Part shown: positions 9,106-14,838 of the stretch, one piece after another | Layout of the letters: every line of letters starts with the position of its first letter | Position numbering within the stretch: the stretch's first letter is position 1 | From: Streptomyces sp. NBC_00249 | Lineage (GTDB): Bacteria > Actinomycetota > Actinomycetes > Streptomycetales > Streptomycetaceae | DNA length: 64,000 nucleotides | Assembly: GCF_026342355.1 (NCBI RefSeq) | Contig: NZ_JAPEMV010000002.1 | Coordinates: forward strand, 620,001-684,000 | Direction: 5' to 3' | Translations under genes and position numbers: made by a program | The notes under the pieces: model-generated | Database searches by the model: none | What the model saw: only the letters and a program-made list of their open reading frames with translations | What the model was told of the DNA's origin: nothing

Positions 9106-9137
9106 CCGCGCCTGCGGGCAGGGAGGCCCGGGCGCGG
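9106..9137 (-). terminator. Candidate attenuator hairpin upstream of the dpp-type operon
   Basis: In the minus-strand transcript the arms are CCGCGCC plus CGGGC (9137-9126) and GCCCG plus GGCGCGG (9119-9106). This gives 12 G/C-only base pairs with a 2-nt bulge and a CTCCCT loop. It begins 42 nt after the leader-peptide stop and is followed by the pyrimidine-rich run CTCCTTGTTCTCC. GCAGGCG in the 3' arm (9115-9109) can instead pair with CGCCTGC (9179-9173) immediately after the leader stop codon, which is a possible antiterminator. A smaller hairpin (GTCCGG/CCGGAC, 9068-9090) follows. Function is inferred. Confidence 0.55.
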
Positions 9138-9179
9138 CGAGACGGTCTGGAAGGAGGGCGTCGCGCGCTCAGGCAGGCG

Positions 9180-9275
9180 TCAGCGACAGAGGTTGTCGGA
9201 CACGCTGTGCGCGGCCACACCGAGGAGCGCCAGCTCTATGGCGGCGCTCGCGGTGGTGGTGTGGCGGTGCGACAT
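9180..9275 (-). CDS. Putative 31-residue leader peptide ending Cys-Arg-stop
   Basis: The frame starts MSHRHTTTASAAIEL and ends SVSDNLCR-stop. It has no Shine-Dalgarno site. Instead a TTGACA/TAATTG promoter with a 17-bp spacer places the expected transcript start at or within a few nt of the ATG, so the message should be leaderless. Codon 13 is ATA, very rare in this GC range. Actinobacterial leader peptides ending in Cys-Arg, and leaderless cysteine-responsive upstream ORFs in mycobacteria, are known to attenuate downstream transport or cysteine genes. Assignment to that type is by resemblance. It lies 182 nt upstream of the substrate-binding protein of a peptide importer with a strong hairpin between. 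No hydrophobic or catalytic feature suggests any other role. Confidence 0.65.
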   Translation of the reverse strand: MSHRHTTTASAAIELALLGVAAHSVSDNLCR

Positions 9276-9283
9276 GCGGAGAA

Positions 9284-9312
9284 CAATTACCGATCAGCGG
9301 ACGCCTTGTCAA
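9284..9312 (-). promoter_or_regulatory. Promoter of the leader peptide and dpp-type operon
   Basis: On the minus strand a perfect -35 TTGACA (9312-9307) is separated by 17 bp from a -10-like TAATTG (9289-9284). The predicted transcript start is at about 9277-9275, coinciding with the leader ATG at 9275. This is the best consensus sigma-70-type promoter in the window. Confidence 0.7.
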
Positions 9313-9345
9313 CGAAGGTTCCGTCCGCTCACCAGCTGTTCACGG

Positions 9346-10794
9346 TCAACTCCCGGGAAACACCCAGGGGTTGGGCTTGCACTGGATGTTGTCGATGTCG
9401 AGGGACTTGGTCTGCTGCTGCATGATCGGCGCGAGCGCGCCCGGGGTGCGGCAGCTGACGTGCCCGTGTCCGAGCCGGTGCCCGACCTCGTGGTTGATGA
9501 GCATCTGCCGGTAGGCGAGCATCTGGTCCGGGCCGTAGGTCGGGGAGCCCTGCGCCCAGCGGAAGGCGTTGATCATCACGCGTTCGGTGGAGGCCGAGTC
9601 GCAGGAGACGTTGTCGACGGTGGTGTCCAGCCCGGACTTGGCGCACCAGAGGCCGGTGGTGCCGGGGCTGGCCAGGGTGATGACGAAGTCGGCCTCGCCG
9701 GCCGGTACCCGCTCGAAGGTCATCGCGCCGCCGTGGGCCCAGCTGCGGGGGTCGTTGAGGGTGCGCTGCACGGCGTCGGCGAACAGCTGCGGGTCCAGGC
9801 CCAGCCCCTGTTCGACGTCGACTCGGTAGCGCACCGGCTTGCCCTTGCCGGGCGCCTTGGCGACTCCGGGCACGGTGTCGAAGACGTTCGGGCCGGTCAG
9901 TTTCGCGTCGATCGGCAGCTGCCGCGCCATCTGCTCCTCGTACGTCAGCTCCTGCGCGGGAGCGGGCGCGGCGGCGGGCGGCGGGGAGGCGGGGGTGGGG
10001 CGGCCGTCGGAGCGGGAGGCGGCGGACTGGTTGTTCAGGGACCGCTTCGGGCTGTCGTCCCCGGCGGCGTGCGCGCCGGGGGTGCCGGATTCGTTGTCGG
10101 TGGCGACCTGACCGGCGACGACGACGGCGAGCACGGTGGTGACGGCGGCCGCCGCCATCCCGGTGTACGTACGGACCCTCGTGCCCCGGCCGTTCCCAAG
10201 CCGCTCGGCGGCGCCCTCCTCGGACGTGCGCGGGCCGGGGATCCGGCGGTGGGAGCCGGTGGTGGTCAGCGGGTCGGCCGCGGCCTCGGGCGTGACCTGG
10301 GGGAAGCCGACGGCGGGGGTTCCGAAGGCCGGCGTGCCGGTGTCCCGCTGCGGCGCGGCCGCGGGCGGGGCCTGGGTGAAGGCGCGGGGGGCGCCGCGCC
10401 GGTCGCCGTAGACCGCGCCGGGTCTGCCGGGGGCGCCGCCCCAGCCGCCGCCGGGTTCGCGCTGCTCGGGGTGACCGCCGGGCCGGGCGCCGGGGGCGTG
10501 GCCCCGTACGTGGCCCTGGTGGATCACGGTGGCTTCGCCGGTGCCGGGGCCGCGCCCGCCCGGGGAGCCGGCGCCGTACGGCTGCGGCTCGTACGGCTGC
10601 GGCGCGTAGAGCTCCTGCCCGTACTGCCGCTCGTACTGCTGCTCGTACTGCTGCCCGTACTGCTGCTCGTACGACTGCCCGTACGGTTCGGGGGCGTACG
10701 GCTCCGGGGCGTAGAGCTCCGGCTCGTACGGCGCCGGCTCCGGAGCCGGCGCGGCCGGCGCAGGGGCAGGCGCCTTGCGACTATGTCGTCCCAC
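9346..10794 (-). CDS. DUF3152 protein: membrane-anchored, metalloprotease-like C-terminal domain
   Basis: 482 residues. The cytoplasmic N-terminal half is proline-rich with a Tyr/Gln-rich tract built from repeats such as EQQYGQQYEQQYERQYG. One transmembrane helix follows (MAAAAVTTVLAVVVAGQV), then a linker and a DUF3152 domain to the C-terminus. That domain contains NHEVGHRLGHGHVSC, an HExxHxxGH zinc-metalloprotease motif, plus four cysteines (LWCAKSG, NVSCDS, HVSCRT, IQCKPN) that could form disulfides outside the membrane. The start is GTG at 10794, 5 bp after the stop of the alpha/beta hydrolase, so the two form an operon. Proteolytic activity is inferred from the motif and the family has no established substrate that I know of. 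A hairpin terminator is not evident after it. Confidence 0.85.
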   Translation of the reverse strand: MGRHSRKAPAPAPAAPAPEPAPYEPELYAPEPYAPEPYGQSYEQQYGQQYEQQYERQYGQELYAPQPYEPQPYGAGSPGGRGPGTGEATVIHQGHVRGHAPGARPGGHPEQREPGGGWGGAPGRPGAVYGDRRGAPRAFTQAPPAAAPQRDTGTPAFGTPAVGFPQVTPEAAADPLTTTGSHRRIPGPRTSEEGAAERLGNGRGTRVRTYTGMAAAAVTTVLAVVVAGQVATDNESGTPGAHAAGDDSPKRSLNNQSAASRSDGRPTPASPPPAAAPAPAQELTYEEQMARQLPIDAKLTGPNVFDTVPGVAKAPGKGKPVRYRVDVEQGLGLDPQLFADAVQRTLNDPRSWAHGGAMTFERVPAGEADFVITLASPGTTGLWCAKSGLDTTVDNVSCDSASTERVMINAFRWAQGSPTYGPDQMLAYRQMLINHEVGHRLGHGHVSCRTPGALAPIMQQQTKSLDIDNIQCKPNPWVFPGS

Positions 10795-10799
10795 GGTCC

Positions 10800-11780
10800 T
10801 CAGCCCTTGCCGTCTTCGGTGTCCCGGTCGGTGTCGTGCGCCAGCTCCCGGAAGGCGGCCGCCACCACCTCGGGGTACTCCATCATCGCCACGTGCCCGG
10901 CCTCGGGCAGGCTCAGCAGCCGCGAGCCCCGGAAGGACGCCGCGGCCTTGCGCGCCATACGGTACGAGACCAGTTGGTCCCGGCCACCGTAGACCAACAG
11001 GGTCGGCGCGAGCACGCGCTGCGCCTGGCGCCACAGTCCGTGCTGCCCGCCGAGGGTGTACGCGTCGACGATCCCGCGCGAGGAACGGGTCATGGCGTCC
11101 CAGAAGTACGGCAGCGCCATCCGCCGCTCCATCTCCTCCACGGCCTGCCCGAAGCCCTCCGGCGTCACCCGTGAGGGGTCTCCGTAACAGAGGTCCGTCA
11201 CCCCCCGGGTGCGCTGCTCGGCGGTCAGGCCCCGGGCGAGCCGGCCGAAGAGGGAGGCCACCCCGGGCACCGCGAGGAGGGCGGTGGGTACCGCCGACCT
11301 CTGTACGCGCAGCTCCGGGAGCGCCGGCGAGACCAGCGTCAGGGTGCGCACGAGGTCGGGCCGGACGGCGGCGACGCGGGTGGAGACCGCCCCGCCGAGG
11401 GAGTTCCCGAAGAGGTGGACCGGGCCGCGCCCGGCGGAGTCGAGGTGGCGGATGACGGCGCGGGCGAGCCCGGTGACCGAGTAGTCGCGGTCGGCGGGCG
11501 GCGGGGACCAGCCGAAGCCGGGCAGGTCGAGGGCCTCGCCGTCGACGCCGTCGGCCAGCAGCTCCATGAGCGCCGACCAGTTCTGGGAGGACCCGCCGAG
11601 TCCGTGCACGAAGAGCGCGGGCGGCAGCCCGTCCCGCACCGGTGGCCGGAAACGTACGTTCATCTCGAGGCCCGGCAGCGCGACCGTGCGCAGCCGCTCC
11701 CCCTCGGCCACCCGCACCGCACCCGCCTGGGCGGTCGGCGCGGCGGTGGACCGTACACCCGGCAGCTCGGTCGAAGACAT
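10800..11780 (-). CDS. Alpha/beta-fold hydrolase
   Basis: 326-residue serine hydrolase of the alpha/beta family, probably cytoplasmic. FVHGLGGSSQNW supplies the oxyanion HG motif, LFGNSLGGAVSTR the nucleophile elbow (GNSLGG, Ser), and GGRDQLV and PEAGHVAMMEYP the Asp and His of the triad. The substrate is unknown. The ATG at 11780 is preceded by TAACAT, which ends 6 nt upstream, and no ribosome site is visible, so the transcript is probably leaderless. It is followed at 5 bp by the DUF3152 gene. A haloperoxidase-like or esterase-like activity is possible but not resolvable here. Confidence 0.88.
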   Translation of the reverse strand: MSSTELPGVRSTAAPTAQAGAVRVAEGERLRTVALPGLEMNVRFRPPVRDGLPPALFVHGLGGSSQNWSALMELLADGVDGEALDLPGFGWSPPPADRDYSVTGLARAVIRHLDSAGRGPVHLFGNSLGGAVSTRVAAVRPDLVRTLTLVSPALPELRVQRSAVPTALLAVPGVASLFGRLARGLTAEQRTRGVTDLCYGDPSRVTPEGFGQAVEEMERRMALPYFWDAMTRSSRGIVDAYTLGGQHGLWRQAQRVLAPTLLVYGGRDQLVSYRMARKAAASFRGSRLLSLPEAGHVAMMEYPEVVAAAFRELAHDTDRDTEDGKG

Positions 11781-11786
11781 GGGCCA

Positions 11787-11792
11787 ATGTTA
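11787..11792 (-). promoter_or_regulatory. -10 hexamer of a probably leaderless promoter (hydrolase)
   Basis: TAACAT on the minus strand is separated by 6 nt from the ATG at 11780. The fit to TANNNT and the spacing place the transcript start at the start codon. Confidence 0.5.
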
Positions 11793-11911
11793 CGAGACGA
11801 TCACGCTCACCCTCCTGTCTTCGCTTGTGTTGGCAGTCACAGACCGTCTGGCGGCCCACTGCCGATCCTCCTAGGCTCGTAGTGAGCACGAGCGAAGGCG
11901 AGGGGAGCGCA

Positions 11912-12127
11912 ATGACTGTCGACCCCGCGGAACCGGACACCTTCCGGGAGCAGTTCCGGGACAGCCTCGACGCGGAGGCCCCGGAGGCGGACGCTGCCGA
12001 GCAGCAGACCGACCTCCAGCCGCAGGACGACGACCCCCAGACGGGGCGGGAGCCGGGCGAGGCCGCCGACGCCGACGCCGCCGAACAGGCCCGGGTGGTC
12101 CCGATGGACGAGGAGGACTACCGCTGA
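11912..12127 (+). CDS. Small acidic protein of unknown function
   Basis: 71 residues, dominated by Asp, Glu, Ala and Gln, with no hydrophobic segment and no recognised domain. It begins MTVDPAEPDTFREQFRD and ends MDEEDYR. The ATG at 11912 is chosen because AGGGGAG lies 6-8 nt upstream. The composition predicts a disordered soluble protein. It lies between a divergent hydrolase and a co-oriented TetR regulator 126 bp downstream, with no overlap. Nothing shows a partner or role. Codon use is normal for the genome, which supports it being a real gene. Confidence 0.7.
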   Translation: MTVDPAEPDTFREQFRDSLDAEAPEADAAEQQTDLQPQDDDPQTGREPGEAADADAAEQARVVPMDEEDYR

Positions 12128-12181
12128 CCAGCGTGTCCGGGCGGTCCGTACCGCGAGAAAACTCGGCTTGAACCCACCAGA

Positions 12182-12194
12182 TTCGGTTACCGAA
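12182..12194. promoter_or_regulatory. Perfect inverted repeat, candidate TetR operator
   Basis: TTCGGT-T-ACCGAA, 6+1+6 bp, lies 60 bp upstream of the TetR-family gene start in a short A/T-richer stretch likely to be its promoter. Autorepressor operators of this family are usually palindromes in this position. The assignment is inferred from location and symmetry. Confidence 0.45.
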
Positions 12195-12253
12195 AAGTAC
12201 GATGGCGGCGCGGCGCAGAGCGCACTGTGTTCTTGAAGAAAGTGGGAGGCGGC

Positions 12254-12892
12254 GTGACAGCCATCGAGCAGACCGAGGCAGCGCGTCCGCGGGGCACGCG
12301 ACTGCCGCGCCGTGCCCGGCGCAACCAGCTCCTGGGCGCGGCCCAGGAGGTGTTCGTCGCGCAGGGCTACCACGCCGCCGCGATGGACGACATCGCGGAG
12401 CGCGCCGGAGTCAGCAAGCCGGTGCTCTACCAGCACTTCCCCGGCAAGCTCGACCTCTACCTGGCGCTGCTGGACCAGCACTGCGAGGCCCTGCTGTCGG
12501 CGGTGCGCACGGCGCTGGAGTCCACCAGCGACAACAAGCTGCGCGTGGCCGCGACGATGGACGCCTACTTCGCGTACGTCGAGGACGAGGGCGGCGCCTT
12601 CCGGCTCGTCTTCGAGTCGGACCTGACGAACGAGCCGGCGGTGCGCGAGCGCGTGGACCGGGTCTCGCTCCAGTGCGCGGAGGCCATCTCGGACGTCATC
12701 GCCGAGGACACGGGCCTGTCGAAGGACGAGTCGATGCTGCTGGCCGTGGGCCTCGGCGGCGTCTCGCAGGTCGTGGCCCGGTACTGGCTCTCCAGCGAGA
12801 GCCCGGTGGCCCGTGACACCGCGGTGGGGCTGCTGACCTCGCTGGCCTGGCGCGGCATCGCCGGTTTCCCGCTGCACGGCACGGACGTCTGA
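12254..12892 (+). CDS. TetR/AcrR-family transcriptional regulator
   Basis: 212 residues. An N-terminal helix-turn-helix is visible around residues 25-60: AAQEVFVAQGYHAAAMDDIA, then AGVSKPVLYQHFPGKLDLY, the canonical recognition helix and following helix of TetR proteins. The C-terminal ligand-binding domain is divergent. The start is GTG at 12254 because GGGAGG lies just upstream. A GTG at 12227 would add nine residues without a ribosome site. A perfect inverted repeat at 12182-12194 is a candidate autoregulatory operator. It is not divergent from an obvious target gene, so its regulon is unknown. The strongly conserved HTH and full length argue for function. Confidence 0.9.
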   Translation: MTAIEQTEAARPRGTRLPRRARRNQLLGAAQEVFVAQGYHAAAMDDIAERAGVSKPVLYQHFPGKLDLYLALLDQHCEALLSAVRTALESTSDNKLRVAATMDAYFAYVEDEGGAFRLVFESDLTNEPAVRERVDRVSLQCAEAISDVIAEDTGLSKDESMLLAVGLGGVSQVVARYWLSSESPVARDTAVGLLTSLAWRGIAGFPLHGTDV

Positions 12893-13012
12893 CCGGCCGC
12901 TGTTCGCTGCGAGCGTGTCCGCCGCGAGCAGATCGCGTCCCCTCTCCGGGCTAATGTGGACCGGGTACGGCGCGGCTGATCGCGCGAACCGGACCGTCGG
13001 AGGGACAAAGCC

Positions 13013-13240
13013 GTGGAGGTCAAGATCGGCGTGCAGCACGCACCCCGGGAGATCGTGCTGGAGAGCGACCTGAGCGCCGAGGAGCTGGAGGCCGTCGTCG
13101 CCGCCGCGCTGTCCGGCCAGTCGCCGCTGCTGAGCCTGACCGACAACAAGGGCCGCAAGGTCCTCGTGCCGTCGGACCGCCTGTCGTATGTCGACCTGGG
13201 CGAGCCGAGCGTGCGCAAGGTCGGCTTCGGAGCGCTCTGA
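13013..13240 (+). CDS. DUF3107 family protein
   Basis: 75-residue actinobacterial protein beginning VEVKIGVQHAPREI. It has three short beta-like stretches and an acidic helix (SAEELEAVVAAAL), with GRKVLVPSDRLSYVDLG near the end. The length and these segments match DUF3107, whose function is unknown. The start is GTG at 13013 with GGAGGGAC 7-8 nt upstream. It lies 120 bp after the TetR gene, co-oriented, and is closed by a 14-bp perfect terminator hairpin 10 bp after the stop. No membrane segment or cofactor motif is seen. Confidence 0.85.
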   Translation: MEVKIGVQHAPREIVLESDLSAEELEAVVAAALSGQSPLLSLTDNKGRKVLVPSDRLSYVDLGEPSVRKVGFGAL

Positions 13241-13250
13241 GGCATACGGA

Positions 13251-13284
13251 AAACGGCCCGGCGGTTGGTTCCGCCGGGCCGTTT
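13251..13284 (+). terminator. Rho-independent-type terminator after DUF3107 gene
   Basis: A 14-bp perfect stem starts AAACGGCCCGGCGG with loop TTGGTT and ends in TTT, 10 bp after the DUF3107 stop. Confidence 0.85.
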
Positions 13285-13349
13285 CTGTGTCTTCCGCTTC
13301 GGGTAGGACCGCAGTGACCCGGTTTGCCCTGACGTATGGGAGTGACCAG

Positions 13350-13652
13350 ATGCTGCTGATGGAGGCGCTCGGCTCCGGTCTGCTGGGCCTCGCCCTTGCC
13401 GGTGCCGCCGTGCGGGTACTCGCCAAGCGGCTGCCCTCCACCAGAACGGTCCTGGTCAGCGGCGTGTCCGGGGCCCTGTTCGGGGCGTACCTGACGCACA
13501 CCGCGCTCGGCCCGGGCCACAACACCCTCTTGGCGACGTTCCTGGGGAGCGTCGGCGTGGCGGCGGTGGTCCTGTCCCTGCTGCTGCGTCCGGCCGCCCG
13601 TTCCGGACGGTCCCCCCGGCGCCCTCCGTTTTCGCTCCCGTCCGGGAGTTGA
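13350..13652 (+). CDS. Small integral membrane protein
   Basis: 100 residues with about three hydrophobic segments: LGSGLLGLALAGAAV, TVLVSGVSGALFGAYL and LLATFLGSVGVAAVVLSLLL. A basic C-terminal tail follows (RSGRSPRRPP). The organisation resembles small transglycosylase-associated-type membrane proteins, but similarity is too weak to name it. ATG at 13350 is chosen because GGGAG lies 7 nt upstream. A GTG at 13314 would add twelve residues. It is transcribed towards the convergent ferritin-like gene 52 bp away, and no clear terminator lies between them. Confidence 0.65.
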   Translation: MLLMEALGSGLLGLALAGAAVRVLAKRLPSTRTVLVSGVSGALFGAYLTHTALGPGHNTLLATFLGSVGVAAVVLSLLLRPAARSGRSPRRPPFSLPSGS

Positions 13653-13704
13653 ACGGGGCTTGACGCCTCCTGGAGCGCCGGGGTCCTCCGCGTCGCCCGA
13701 AGGC

Positions 13705-14463
13705 TTACGCGGCCAGGCCCAGCGCGGCCATCCGCTTCGTGTGCGCCTTCGTGATCCGGGTGAACATCTCACCGACGGCCGCCAGGTCGAAGCCGGCCGC
13801 CATCCCGTCGACACCGCCGACGAGCATCGTGGAGAGCGCGTCGCGCTCGGCGACGACGCGCTGCGCCTGCGAGAGCGCCTCGCCCATCAGCCGCCGCGCC
13901 CACAGCGCGAGCCGGCCGCCGACGCGCGGGTCGGCCTCGATCGCGGCGCGCACCTTCTCCACCGCGAAGCCGCCGTGGCCGGTGTCGTCGAGGACGCCGA
14001 CGACCAGGGCGCGGGTGTCGGTGTCGAGGTGGCTGGCGACCTCGCGGTAGAAGTCACTGGCGATGGAGTCGCCGACGTAGGCCTTGACCAGGCCTTCCAG
14101 CCAGTCCGACGGGGCGGTCTGGCGGTGGAAGTCGTCGACGCCCTTGGCGAAGGGCTCCATCGCGGCGGTCGGCTCGACGTCGATCGCCGAGAGCCGGTCG
14201 CGCAGCCGCTCGAAGTGGTGGAACTCGGCGGAGGCCATCTTCGCGAGCTCCGCCTTGTCCCCGAGGGTGGGGGCGAGCTTCGCGTCCTCCGCGAGGCGCT
14301 CGAAGGCCGCGAGCTCCCCGTACGCCAGCGCGCCGAGCAGGTCCACGACGGCGGCCCGGTACTGCGGCGAGGCGGAGGCCGTCGCCCAGTCCTGGGCGGC
14401 GATTCCGGCCGCTTCCTCGGGGGTGCTGTCGTCGGCGGGAGATGCGTTTTCAACGGTCGACAT
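13705..14463 (-). CDS. Ferritin-like fold protein (MiaE-like family)
   Basis: 252 residues, all alpha-helical, with acidic and His residues arranged as in diiron four-helix bundles: ELAAFERLAEDA, AEFHHFERLRDRL and later AYVGDSIASDFYREV. Proteins like this are annotated as ferritin-like or as relatives of the tRNA hydroxylase MiaE. A diiron oxygenase or iron-binding role is inferred, and which one is not clear. The ATG at 14463 has TATTGT ending 7 nt upstream and no ribosome site, so the transcript is probably leaderless. A longer start at 14502 has no support. It is divergent from the DEAD-box helicase with 375 bp between. Confidence 0.75.
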   Translation of the reverse strand: MSTVENASPADDSTPEEAAGIAAQDWATASASPQYRAAVVDLLGALAYGELAAFERLAEDAKLAPTLGDKAELAKMASAEFHHFERLRDRLSAIDVEPTAAMEPFAKGVDDFHRQTAPSDWLEGLVKAYVGDSIASDFYREVASHLDTDTRALVVGVLDDTGHGGFAVEKVRAAIEADPRVGGRLALWARRLMGEALSQAQRVVAERDALSTMLVGGVDGMAAGFDLAAVGEMFTRITKAHTKRMAALGLAA

Positions 14464-14838
14464 GCTCCGCACAATAGCCGTCCCAAAGGCCGCACGAAGC
14501 ACCTGGTCAGTCCACGTAAACGCGCCTACCTGGTGAATTCACCCGACACAGCTGCGCGATTCCGGGGTACAGTGGTAATGCGCCTGCCGAACACTCGGCG
14601 GGCCATCCGAATGAGGATGCCCGGTCGGTGGCCCGATCGGCTCCACCCGACCGCCCTCGGTGCGGTGTGTACGTCCATGCGTACCACCTCCGCACGAGGG
14701 GCCCCCTCAGCGGCAGAAGCGCTTGAGCGAAGGCTAGTGGTCCCGCGCAGCTTCGTACGTACGTAGCAGTACTGCAAGCCCGGCACGGTACGACCCCCCT
14801 CGCCGCCTCGCGCCGCGTCTCACAGAAGAGGCAGCACC
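14464..14838. other. Divergent intergenic region upstream of the helicase
   Basis: It holds the leaderless-type promoter of the ferritin-like gene and a possible helicase promoter (TACAGT at 14568-14573), which would give a leader of about 260 nt. A 62-codon open frame (14578-14766) starts 4 nt after that hexamer but has only moderate codon bias, so it is not called as a gene. EcoRI-type GAATTC and several short palindromes are present. No RNA gene was recognised. Confidence 0.5.
14471..14476 (-). promoter_or_regulatory. -10 hexamer of a probably leaderless promoter (ferritin-like)
   Basis: TATTGT on the minus strand is 7 nt from the ATG at 14463. Confidence 0.5.

Noticed and set aside
14507..14786. 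Small minus-strand frames between the ferritin-like gene and the helicase
   Set aside because: No ribosome sites, mixed codon bias, and they overlap likely promoter sequence.
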